The notes: generated from the sequence alone by a model not told the origin. A stretch of DNA of 34,916 nucleotides from Actinomycetes bacterium (GCA_021828685.1 JAJZDJ010000015.1:1-34916), one strand, 5' to 3'. Shown: positions 8,417-17,328, counted from the stretch's first letter. Numbers and translations: made by a program.

Positions 8417-8923
8417 AGCCTTCGAACCACTTCGCCGGGTGGGTTGTAAACAGGTTTTACCTGCTCACATGGGGTGTCCATTCAGTCCGCTACGCTCCAG
8501 TCGTGACTGTTACACACCAGTTCTAGACAAAAAACTAGACACTGGCGTCACTGAAATATTTCGATCTGCCCCACCCAGCGATCTATCGGAGCACATCTGG
8601 ATCCCAGTCTGATTAGGTTCGGACTCTTCGCATAGCAGTCACCAACGACTGCGGTGACACACGTTGGCCACCTTCCTCGGTGGGGTGTGGATCCGCCGTG
8701 TTACGCCTTCACCGGTTGAGGGAGGCGCGCCTCGCTAAAGAACCCGTCTCGCCAAGCTTGGGGGTGCTAGCGACCCCCGTCGGAGTCTTCCCGGGGAGCT
8801 TGGCGCCCGGTAAGACGGGCGAGCACAACGTCAAGGCTGCGCTCGATCTGTTCCCGCGTAATATCCTCGGTTTGGTAACGAGTCTGTGGGGCGGCGGCCG
8901 CAGCGGTCATAGCGGCAGTATAT

Positions 8924-9661
8924 CTATGGTGCTGTGACATCGTCTGTCGCAAGCCCGCATACGTCGATGAATAATCGGGCAATCGATGCGGCAAGAGCCT
9001 CATGCTCGGCCCGCCCCTCAGGAGTATCGATCCAGCTGTCGTTGCTGTCGCCGTAAGCGCTGAGCACCCCGATTGTCCGTAGTGCCTCATTTCGGATCGG
9101 CAGGGCGGCGACCACCTCTAGGTTGGCCGCCTCCGCTTGCTCTTTTTCCGTGAGCAGGTAGGTCTCGTCCCGGGCGCTTTCCCCCGACGCGTACACACGT
9201 CTGCCGCTGGCGAACGCTAGTCCCGTCGCCCCCGTGGGTAAAGTCCATTCCACCGGTTCGAGAGGGACTCTACTGCTGTATTCCACCCGGACTTTTTCGT
9301 TACCGGTCGGCAGGTATACGTCAAGACTTAGGTCATGGGATCTCAGTACAGAGCCCTGAAGAAGGAGCCCGATCGCGACGTCGCCCGCCTTCTTCCTGTC
9401 TTTCCGTCGATGGCGCTCTAGCTCACCCATCATCTCGTCCAGCTGGCGACCCTGCCGGTCGCTCGTATAGACGATGAGCCCAGCTGCGAATCCCCACGCA
9501 GCGAGCACGAGCGTGCGCCAGAGGATCCAGATCTGGGCCAGCCATGGGAAAATCGTCCAGATAGTTGGCACAGCGACCAGCGCGAGCGCTGCGCTAAGAG
9601 CTACCAGCCGCTGAGTTCTACGGCTCCTGCGGTTCCACCCGAACCTCACCGTTCTGACCAT
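8924..9661 (-). CDS. Membrane-anchored GAF-like sensor protein
   Basis: Two N-terminal hydrophobic segments (LVALSAALALVAVPTIWTIFPWL; ILWRTLVLAAWGFAAGLIVY) followed by a GAF-like domain ('GLAFASGRRVYASG...VVAALPIRNEALRTIGVLSAYG'). Confidence 0.65.
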   Translation of the reverse strand: MVRTVRFGWNRRSRRTQRLVALSAALALVAVPTIWTIFPWLAQIWILWRTLVLAAWGFAAGLIVYTSDRQGRQLDEMMGELERHRRKDRKKAGDVAIGLLLQGSVLRSHDLSLDVYLPTGNEKVRVEYSSRVPLEPVEWTLPTGATGLAFASGRRVYASGESARDETYLLTEKEQAEAANLEVVAALPIRNEALRTIGVLSAYGDSNDSWIDTPEGRAEHEALAASIARLFIDVCGLATDDVTAP

Positions 9662-10359
9662 TCTTGACTGTCGAGAAAGGCAGGCACCTCTCGAAGCGAT
9701 GACAGCCGTGCGGTGCGTTCAGGAAGAACGACGTCGGCCTGTTCGTGTTCATGTTCCCATACGTAGGCCGGAATCCAGATAGCCGAGAGTCCACACGAGA
9801 CAGCGGGCTGGATGTCGGAATGAAAGCTGTTGCCGACCGACCACGACGCTTCCGGTTCGATGGCGAACTCTTCAATGATTTTGCTCCACACCTCTTCGTT
9901 CTTCCTGTCCACGATCCGCAACTCAGTGAAGTAGTCAGCGAGACCGCTATCGTCGATGCGACGGCCCTGCACCTCCATGGCACCCTTTGTAAGCAAGATC
10001 AGGCGCCAATCGCTCGCCAAACTTCTCAGAATCTCTTCGGCCCCGTCAACGAGCGGCGCTGGACTGGCGAAAACTGAGGCAGCCGCTTCGTACACCGCCT
10101 CGCCTACTGCATCATCGAGCTTGACCCCAGCCCCGGTGCCGATGACCTCGTAAGCCTGAGCGCACGATATTGGGAACCGTTGGGGCGAGAAGCCGAAAAT
10201 GCGGACGTTTTCGACGTCGATGAGTCGCTGACGCTGCTCCCAGAGGTTCCCGGATAAACCCGACTCCTCGACAACCGAGCGAGCCGCTCGACGCGCATCG
10301 TCGTATAGACGTTCCGTCTCCCATAGGGTGTCATCGCCGTCAAATACAGCTGTCTGCAC
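9646..10359 (-). CDS. HAD-family hydrolase/phosphatase
   Basis: 'VFDGDDTLWETE' (DxDxT), 'LILLTKG' (motif II), 'SVGNSFHSDIQPAVSCGLSAIWIP' (motif IV); overlaps the GAF gene start (operon). Confidence 0.85.
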   Translation of the reverse strand: MQTAVFDGDDTLWETERLYDDARRAARSVVEESGLSGNLWEQRQRLIDVENVRIFGFSPQRFPISCAQAYEVIGTGAGVKLDDAVGEAVYEAAASVFASPAPLVDGAEEILRSLASDWRLILLTKGAMEVQGRRIDDSGLADYFTELRIVDRKNEEVWSKIIEEFAIEPEASWSVGNSFHSDIQPAVSCGLSAIWIPAYVWEHEHEQADVVLPERTARLSSLREVPAFLDSQEWSER

Positions 10360-10739
10360 GTTGCTAGTTCCGATGACCTACGCCGCAGAACCGGCGATCA
10401 TCCGGTCAGTAGAGTCGGCGAAGCGAACAGCAAGCCTGCTGTGGCATCGGCGACGGGTCTCAATTCGTCAGTCACGGACTCGATCGTTGACACCTGTCTA
10501 GGCTATAGCACTCTCGACAACCAAATCTCCACGTTAGCCGGTAGCGCGAAGCGCCCGTCGTCGGCCAGCAGTCTCGTCGCTTGGTCGGCCCCATGACAAG
10601 CGACCTGGTATCGGCGTACTGTGATAGGTGGTCGAACTCAACGCCCGACGAACATAGGGGACTTCCCGAATGACATGTTCACATCACGCTGGGATCTAGC
10701 TCGTCGCTGCGATTCTGCCGTCTAGGGCGAGATGATGAC

Positions 10740-11283
10740 GTGACGTTTGACGTCAGCATGAAATACGCCCATGTCGAACAAGAACGAAGATTCCTTCTCC
10801 CCGAGCTGCCAAGTACCGTCTACGACCTTCCTGGACGCCGCATCCTTGACCGTTACCTCGACGGCACCAGACTCCGCCTACGTCTGATAGAGGAGGCGGG
10901 GAAGCCGCCCAAGCGCAAGCTGGGCCAGAAGGTCCGTTTGGAGGGACAACCACCGCTCGCCGTCGCCCACACAACCGTCCACCTCGACGCTCACGAATAC
11001 ATGCTTCTTGCTCGGCTGCCCGGGGGCAGAGCTTTCGAAAACCCGCCGCAACCTCATCGTCGTCGGCTGTCGAATTTCAATCGACGAGTTCCATGGGCCC
11101 CTCGCAGGGCTGACGCTCGCTGAGACCGAGGATCCGGTCATGTGTTCCGAACAACTGACGGCAGAGATCGGGGGAATCGCCGAGGTCACTGAAGACGACC
11201 ACTTCTCCGGTGGCAGCCTCGCGCTCACCACCACCGAGCAGCTTCGCCAACTTCTAGCCGAATACCTTGGACCTTCATCATAA
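10740..11283 (+). pseudogene. CYTH-domain (triphosphate tunnel) protein, split by a +/-1 frameshift at a G5 run
   Basis: Frame 10740 'VEQERRFLLPELPSTVYDLPGRRILDRYLDGTRLRLRLI...KRKLGQKVRL...LARLPG' continues in frame 11008 as 'AELSKTRRNLIVVGCRISIDEFHGPLAGLTLAETE'; removing one G in 11022-11026 joins them. Confidence 0.75.
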
Positions 11284-11570
11284 TCAAACGTGAGGCCCAT
11301 ATCCGTGAGCCCGGCGGTGACGAATGCCCGTTGCCAGCGGTCTGGGCCGCTCCGCTGGGGAGCATCGCCTGGATAGGCAAAGTGGCGCCCGACCGTTACA
11401 AGAACACTTCGCTTCGAACGATGTCTCGATGAGCGGGACGATACGTTGGAGCGAAAAGGAAATACTCTCGAGGCGCAGCGTTAGAAAGCGTCGAACGACA
11501 TCCATTCTCGTGCGGGCTCGAAGTGCGCTCGGTCCCGACCTGCGTTTGCCCATTGTGCCATGCTGGCAGC

Positions 11571-12446
11571 GTGGGCGACATCACGAACATAAGTCCCCAA
11601 AGGGTCGCTCAGCTCCTCAGCGACGCAACAGGACGTCCCTATCAGCTGCTGGGTCGACTCCCTGGCGGAGAATCAGGCGCCCATAAGTTCCTCTCACCCG
11701 ACGGGTCTCCCGTAGTCGTCAAGTGGGACTCGAGGCCAACCAGTCGTCGGCTTCGAGGTGAAGCCGTTGTCCTATCGGAGCGGTTACGGACCGAAGCGGG
11801 CTGGCCGGTACCCGCCCAGATCGTGATCGACGTGGACGATGTCCGCTTCGTCATACAGGAGTTCATGCACGGAGTCCCTCCTCATTGCCTTGATGATCGG
11901 CTGCTGGACGAACTCCTCGACATCCACGGTCGCAGGATAGGCATGGCCCGGGAAGGCGACCCAATCCACTGGCCCGACTCCCTGATCTCAACTCTGGCCG
12001 TGGGCCGAGAAGGCTACTGTCTGCACTCGTCGCTGTACGACTTCGACCCCCGCACTCGCGACCTCGTCAAGCGGATAGAGAACTTCGGAAGCGCTATCAG
12101 CCCGAGTGAATTCGCTGGCAACGATATCGTCCATTGGGACTTTCATCCCGGCAACCTCTTAACCTCTGAAGGATCCCTGTCCGCCGTGGTTGACACCGAC
12201 TTCGCTTTGGTTGGAGACGCCAAGTTCGACCTAGTCGCTCTAGCTATTGCGAGCATGAGTGTTCCCTGCGAGCGAGGCGTACGCACTCGATTGGCGTCCG
12301 CTGCCCTAGACGACCTCGATGACCTCGCAACGCAGGCGTATCTTGCCCACTTCCTTCTACGGCTGATCGACTGGCCGATTAGACGAGGAAGGCTCGATGA
12401 GATCGACTTCTGGCTGCAAAAGGCGGACGAGCTGCTGATAATCTAA
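11571..12446 (+). CDS. APH/choline-kinase-like phosphotransferase
   Basis: 'VVKWDS' Lys, 'DIVHWDFHPGNLL' Brenner-type catalytic motif, 'AVVDTDFALVGDAKFDLVAL' (DxD). ORF open from 11523; GTG 11571 proposed start. Confidence 0.8.
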   Translation: MGDITNISPQRVAQLLSDATGRPYQLLGRLPGGESGAHKFLSPDGSPVVVKWDSRPTSRRLRGEAVVLSERLRTEAGWPVPAQIVIDVDDVRFVIQEFMHGVPPHCLDDRLLDELLDIHGRRIGMAREGDPIHWPDSLISTLAVGREGYCLHSSLYDFDPRTRDLVKRIENFGSAISPSEFAGNDIVHWDFHPGNLLTSEGSLSAVVDTDFALVGDAKFDLVALAIASMSVPCERGVRTRLASAALDDLDDLATQAYLAHFLLRLIDWPIRRGRLDEIDFWLQKADELLII

Positions 12447-12546
12447 AGTAAGTTATTCCGCTTGGTTCGCTCCCGGAAGCGTCGGTAGTGAGATTAAGAG
12501 AAACATATGCCGAGTAAGTGGGAGTAGCAAGCTGCCGCGGGGCGGC

Positions 12547-13605
12547 TTATCGCTGGGTCACCGGGGGGTCGGTTGGGTGTTCTAGGTCGTCGAGCGCTGA
12601 GCGCACGGTGGCCTCAAGCGCGTCATCTTCGGGGAGGGCCGCACGCACGTCGTCGGGGAGGTCACGGTAGCGGTAGCCGGCTACCGCCATCGGCGTGTCG
12701 ATACTGTGCAGGGCGTATCGCACGACGCGCTCGTTGTGGGTGGCGCAGAGCAGGATGCCAACTGTTAGCCCGTCGTTGGGAGTGCGAAGGATGTCGTCGA
12801 TGACATTGACATAGAAGTTGAGCTGGCCGGCGTACTCCGGTTTGAACGGGCCTGTCTTGAGCTCTATGACCACATAACGACGGAGGCGGAGGTGGTAGAA
12901 GAGCAAGTCGGCGAAGAACTCTTCGCCACCGACCTCGAGGCGATACTGCCGGCCGACGAACGCGAACCCGGCGCCGAGCTCCAGCAGGAAGCGCTGCAGG
13001 TGAGCTACTAGCGCGCTTTCGAGTTTGCGTTCTGCGACCCCGGCCCTAAAGCCGAGGAACTCCAGGTTGTAGGGGTCCTTGGTCATCTGCTGGACGAGCT
13101 CGGACTCTCCGGCGGGCAGCGTGCGGGCGAAGTTGGAGGGGGCGGCGCCCAGCCGCTCGTGGAGCTTGCTCATGATCTGGTTCAGCAGGACGTTGCGGCT
13201 CCAACCGTTGTCGACGGCCTGGCTGGCGTACCATTCCCGCACGTCGGCGTCTTCGAGCTTGTCGATCAGGACCGTGATGTGACCCCAGGGGAGTTGTCCA
13301 ACAGCTTGTTGGACAATTTCGGGCCACGCCTCGGCGAAGGCTCGCATGTATTGGAGGTTCGAACGCGACAGTCCTGTCATGTCGGGGAACTCGGCACGCA
13401 GGTCGGCCGAGAGCCGCTCGATGACCTTGGTTCCCCAGCCCTCGGCGTGCTGACGGTCCAGGATGAGCCGACCGAGTTGCCAATACAGGCCGATCAGCTC
13501 GTGGTTGACGGCCAGATGGGCGCGCAGCTGTGCGTCTCGCACGGCGGTTTTGGCTTGGGCAAGTAGGGCGACGTACCCGTCGCGCTCAACAGGGGAAGCG
13601 GTCAT
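12547..13605 (-). CDS. DUF1016/YhcG-family PDDEXK nuclease domain protein
   Basis: 'LIGLYWQLGRLI', 'GLSRSNLQYMRAFAEAWP', 'LPWGHITVLIDKL', 'FFADLLFYHLRLRRYVVIELKTGPFKPEYAGQLNFYVN' (DUF1016 with PDDEXK core). Confidence 0.95.
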   Translation of the reverse strand: MTASPVERDGYVALLAQAKTAVRDAQLRAHLAVNHELIGLYWQLGRLILDRQHAEGWGTKVIERLSADLRAEFPDMTGLSRSNLQYMRAFAEAWPEIVQQAVGQLPWGHITVLIDKLEDADVREWYASQAVDNGWSRNVLLNQIMSKLHERLGAAPSNFARTLPAGESELVQQMTKDPYNLEFLGFRAGVAERKLESALVAHLQRFLLELGAGFAFVGRQYRLEVGGEEFFADLLFYHLRLRRYVVIELKTGPFKPEYAGQLNFYVNVIDDILRTPNDGLTVGILLCATHNERVVRYALHSIDTPMAVAGYRYRDLPDDVRAALPEDDALEATVRSALDDLEHPTDPPVTQR

Positions 13606-13711
13606 CGTCTTTCATTGTGCCCGCAGCGGTAGAAGTCCGGCGACCGTCTCGCCACAGCTTCGGGTGCTGTGTCTCGATAACCCCCTTGTCGAGACTAGCG
13701 ACTAGCAGTGG

Positions 13712-14481
13712 ATGTTGATGGCTAGACCAATGGCTAGACCCCTAAAGCTCTCATGCGAAGCCAGTCTCCCCGAGATCATTGACGGCTGGCTGTTCCATCT
13801 GGGTGCTACCAAGCCGTCGCCCCGAACCCTCGCAGCCTACCGGGCTGACGTCGAGGGCGTCTCTCGGCGCATCGACACCGACGGCGCCGCCGTGCTCCAC
13901 CTCGAACACCTGACCAGACGGGCCCTGCGAGCCGCTTTCGCTTCCTGGGCTGGCGACCACGCGGCCTCCTCGGTCCTGCGGGCCCACTCCGCATGGTCGT
14001 CGCTGTTCGACTTCTTGGTGGCCGAAGACCTGCTAGACGGCAACCCAATGGCCGCCGTCGGAAAGCCCTGCCTCGCCCCCTCCGCGCCCCGAGCCATCCA
14101 GGCCAATGACGCCGCCCAGCGCCTCCTCGCCATCGCCGCTGCGACCGATACCACTGGGCGCCTCCCCTGGCCCGAGCGGGACTTGGCCCTCGTCGCGCTG
14201 TTCTTGGTATCAGGCATCCGCGAAGGCGAGGCCGTGACCTTGGCATGGCCTCGATCGCCGGGCCCGACGGCGCTCGACGCCTCGAAGTGACCGGCAAGGC
14301 CAACAAGAGCCGCACCATCCCTATCGACCCGGCGCTCGAAGAGGTCCTCGCCGCCTACCAAGTCAGCCGGGCCGCCCGCTTCCCCGGCCACGACCTCGAC
14401 CACCCCGCCACTGCGCTACTGGTCGACACCCGAGGACACCGCCTAGCCTCCCATCAGATCCCCCACAAGGGAATTCCGTGA
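13712..14481 (+). pseudogene. Tyrosine recombinase (XerC/integrase-like), frameshifted near 14245 and truncated before the catalytic HxxR...Y
   Basis: SAM-like N-domain 'FHLGATKPSPRTLAAYRADVEGVSRR', 'LVSGIREGEAVTL' then frame 14245 'LEVTGKANKSRTIPID'; ends 'HKGIP*' with no HxLRHT/Tyr box. Confidence 0.8.
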
Positions 14482-14507
14482 CGGAACCGCAGGGAATTAC
14501 GTGACGG
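14468..14507 (+). repeat. Two 17-bp direct repeats aGGGAATTnCGTGACGG (14468-14484, 14491-14507)
   Basis: Read directly; one mismatch, 23-bp period; sits exactly where both integrase remnants end. Confidence 0.8.
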
Positions 14508-14524
14508 CGGACACTAGAAGTTCG

Positions 14525-14671
14525 GCCTCCCTGCCATGCCGGCGTTTCCCGCCTCGGCAGCGGCGCCATACCAGCGCTTTGCGCGGTCCGCCGGACCTGC
14601 CTGTCGGCGATGCGGTCGTACACCCGCAAGTACCAGGTGCCAGGGTCGGCCTCCACCATGGTTCCTTTCAC
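14525..14671 (-). pseudogene. N-terminal remnant of a second tyrosine integrase, next to tRNA-Thr
   Basis: GTG 14671 preceded by GGAGGAGGT: 'VKGTMVEADPGTWYLRVYDRIADRQVRR' resembles integrase N-terminal AP2/arm-binding start; no catalytic domain follows. Confidence 0.6.
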
Positions 14672-14744
14672 CGGTACCTCCTCCGTGTCTCACGTTTCTA
14701 GACAAATACTAGACACGGGAGCCCGGTAAGGGGATTTTTCCCAG

Positions 14745-14817
14745 AGCCCGAGAGGAGAATCGAACTCCTGACCTACGCATTACGAGTGCGTTGCTCTGCC
14801 GTCTGAGCTACCCGGGC
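14745..14817 (-). tRNA. tRNA-Thr (anticodon CGT)
   Basis: GCCCGGGTAGCTCAGACGGCAGAGCAACGCACTCGTAATGCGTAGGTCAGGAGTTCGATTCTCCTCTCGGGCT folds as a cloverleaf; anticodon loop CTCGTAA; T-loop GTTCGATTC. Confidence 0.95.
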
Positions 14818-14885
14818 CGAATACCACCTCTTCGTGGCAGCCCATCATTCTAGCAAAGCAACCACGGCGAAACTCTTAGCCGAGT

Positions 14886-15233
14886 TCAGCCTGACGCTCC
14901 CCGACCGGCCATCCTGCGCCGTAGGAGCCGCCTGACCTGGCGTCGCTCCTCCTCGTCGTATCCGCCCCAGACCCCGAATTGTTGATTCGTCGCAAGCGCG
15001 AAGGCGAGGCAGTGCGCCCTCACATTGCATTCGCTGCAGATCGATTTGGCCCGGTTGGCCTCGGTCCACGCGGTCCCTGTCTGGCCGACCGGGAAAAAGA
15101 GGTCGGTGCTCATCTCCAAGCACGCCGCCTGCCGTCGCCACCCTTCGTTCCCACGTTGCCCAGCGACGCGAAGCATCGATATCGCCTGGACCAGGTGCTC
15201 GTCGCCTCGTCCACCGATCTTTGACACTGCCAT
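14886..15233 (-). CDS. WhiB-family transcriptional regulator
   Basis: 'AACLEMSTDLFFPVG...AKSICSECNVRAHCLAFALATNQQFGVWGGYDEEERR': CxxC plus GVWGG motif. Confidence 0.95.
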   Translation of the reverse strand: MAVSKIGGRGDEHLVQAISMLRVAGQRGNEGWRRQAACLEMSTDLFFPVGQTGTAWTEANRAKSICSECNVRAHCLAFALATNQQFGVWGGYDEEERRQVRRLLRRRMAGRGASG

Positions 15234-15322
15234 GGAGAATTCCTCTCGGACACGACCAGGCTTCCCGAGTCGAGGCGTAACTTAATCATCCTTGTCAACA
15301 TGATTAGGCTATCTTATTCATC

Positions 15323-16261
15323 ATGAGTAGAAGTGATCATCCAGGTGTGACCAGTGGCACATCTGAGGGAGTGCGTCCGGTGTCGGAGCGCGACCCCGCT
15401 CTGATGGGAATAACCGAGATGGCTCGCGAGAGCGGTGTCAGCGTGAGCGACCTGCGCAACTGGGAGGCCCGATACGGCGTCCCACGCCCGGAAAGGTCGA
15501 AAAGTGGCCGACGCCTGTACAGTATGAGCGACAAGGAGACCGTGATTCGCGTCCTGGCGCTTCGCGACGCCGGGCTGTCGCTGACAGGGGCGATCAACCA
15601 GACTCGCAAGGCCGGCCCGTTCGGTGAAGGCGGAGGCACCGGTGACGTCTCGCTGTTCGCGACCCTGAGGCGCAGCAATCCCGATCTCTCAGTCCACGTC
15701 CTCGACAAGCGGACGCTTCTGGCACTCACGAGGGCTATAGAGGACTGCTGCTTCGCTGCTGCGCAGCGACCGATCCTTCTCGGCGCATTCCAGGATCAGC
15801 GCTACTACAGGGCGTCACGGTCTCGCTGGCGGGACATGGCCCGCAGCTCCCTTTGTGCGATAACGTTCGCGACATCGTCCGCAGCTTCGCAGAGCACAAA
15901 CGACGAGACCGGCGAACCCATCGTCAACATTTCCATCTCCGCGGGCTCACCACTCAGCCGAGAGTGGGCTCTCATTTGCGATGGCGTCGAGCGGCCGGCC
16001 TGCGTAGTCGGATGGGAGCGACCGGGACAAGAGGCTCGGCCGGATCCGGCCCGAGTGTTCGAGACGCTCTGGTCGGTCGACCCGTCAGTCGTCAGGCAAG
16101 CTAGCCGGGTCGCTTGGTCGATAGCCGCTCGACATCAGCCGGACGTCCGCGGCATCGACGACATACTCGCCGAACGGACTGTACCCGCCGCAAGGATGGA
16201 TGCCCTTCATGTAACAGAGTTGTTGGGCCGCACTCTGGAGTACCTCGCCACTGCGGCATAG
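15323..16261 (+). CDS. MerR-family regulator with C-terminal DICT sensory domain
   Basis: 'MGITEMARESGVSVSDLRNWEARYGVPRPERSKSGRRLYS' MerR HTH; 'LLALTRAIEDCCFAAAQRPILLGAFQDQRYYRASRSRWRDMAR' DICT. Confidence 0.9.
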   Translation: MSRSDHPGVTSGTSEGVRPVSERDPALMGITEMARESGVSVSDLRNWEARYGVPRPERSKSGRRLYSMSDKETVIRVLALRDAGLSLTGAINQTRKAGPFGEGGGTGDVSLFATLRRSNPDLSVHVLDKRTLLALTRAIEDCCFAAAQRPILLGAFQDQRYYRASRSRWRDMARSSLCAITFATSSAASQSTNDETGEPIVNISISAGSPLSREWALICDGVERPACVVGWERPGQEARPDPARVFETLWSVDPSVVRQASRVAWSIAARHQPDVRGIDDILAERTVPAARMDALHVTELLGRTLEYLATAA

Positions 16262-16347
16262 TTCCCCCGCCGCGCACACTCTGCAGGCACCAAGATCGCG
16301 ATCGTCCCCCGCCTCGCACAACCGGTCCAAGGGGGTGGCCGCCTACA

Positions 16348-17328
16348 ATGGGGCCCGAGATGCAGGACGCGGATGGCCAAACCCCGGCTGTTCGCTCCGA
16401 ACCCCCCGATTTGAAGCCAGCGGTCCGCGGCGTGGCACTCGTCGTTGCGGGAGCACTTGTAACCGGCGCGAGCGCCTCATTGCTCGGACTCGCGAAAGTG
16501 TCAGGGCCGACGGCAGCCTTTTTTCGTTGCGGGTACGCGCTCGCCCTTCTCGGGCCGCTCGCCCTTTTCGAGAGGCGCCGGGCGACGGCAAGCCTGGGGT
16601 GGCCGGTGATTGCCCGAGCCGCTGGCGGCGGCGTCGCCCTCGCAGTCGACCTAATGGTTTGGGACCAGTCGATCAAGCTTCTTGGTGCTGGACTATCTAC
16701 TGTTGTCCAAGACACCCAGGTGCTTTTTGTCGCTGCCGCTGGATGGCTGCTGTTTCGTGAATCGATCAGCGCTCGAACCTTGGCGCTCGTACCCGTCATT
16801 CTGGGCGGCATCGCACTGATAGCCGGCATAGGCGGCTCCAGTGGTTCGAACCCGACTCTCGGCACTGCCCTCGGGATAGTCAGCGCCGTTGCCTACGCGG
16901 GCTACATCCTCTCGTTTCGGGCCGGCCGAGACCAAGCTCTCCCCGGGGCCCGGCAGTTGTTCGTGGTGACCCTCGCCGCAACGGTCCTGTCGGGAGCCGT
17001 AGGAGCGCTAACAGGCACTCTGGTGATAACGCCGGAGTGGCCGTCCGCAGGATGGCTGGCGTTGGCAGCTGTTCTCGTGCAGGTGTTCGGATGGTCGGTG
17101 CTGAGCCGTGCGATGGCGCACCTGTCGACCGTCCACCTCTCCATCGGACTGCTCCTGCAGCCCGTTGCCGCCCTTGCCTTTGCTGCGATAGCGCTCGGCG
17201 ACTTCCCGTCCACCCTCCAACTGGTCGGCACAGTCGCAGTAATTGGCAGTGTAGCAGGCGCAGCTTACTTCGAAGGTCGGCGCATCCCGGCGAAACCCCA
17301 GCCGGACGCTAGCCGGCCCACGTCTTAG
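16348..17328 (+). CDS. EamA/DMT-superfamily transporter
   Basis: Ten hydrophobic segments, duplicated EamA pattern ('PTAAFFRCGYALALLGPLALFERR', 'LGTALGIVSAVAYAGYILSFRAGR'). Start ATG 16348 preferred over ORF start 16114. Confidence 0.85.
   Translation: MGPEMQDADGQTPAVRSEPPDLKPAVRGVALVVAGALVTGASASLLGLAKVSGPTAAFFRCGYALALLGPLALFERRRATASLGWPVIARAAGGGVALAVDLMVWDQSIKLLGAGLSTVVQDTQVLFVAAAGWLLFRESISARTLALVPVILGGIALIAGIGGSSGSNPTLGTALGIVSAVAYAGYILSFRAGRDQALPGARQLFVVTLAATVLSGAVGALTGTLVITPEWPSAGWLALAAVLVQVFGWSVLSRAMAHLSTVHLSIGLLLQPVAALAFAAIALGDFPSTLQLVGTVAVIGSVAGAAYFEGRRIPAKPQPDASRPTS

Noticed and set aside
11571-12446. Aminoglycoside resistance gene
   Set aside because: The APH fold covers many substrates; nothing in the sequence specifies an antibiotic, so I call only the kinase-like family.
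13293-13315. Perfect inverted repeat TTGTCCAACA-gct-TGTTGGACAA
   Set aside because: Lies inside the DUF1016 coding region (encodes EIVQQAVGQ) and superficially resembles the TTGGGACA arms but differs in core; most likely coincidental.
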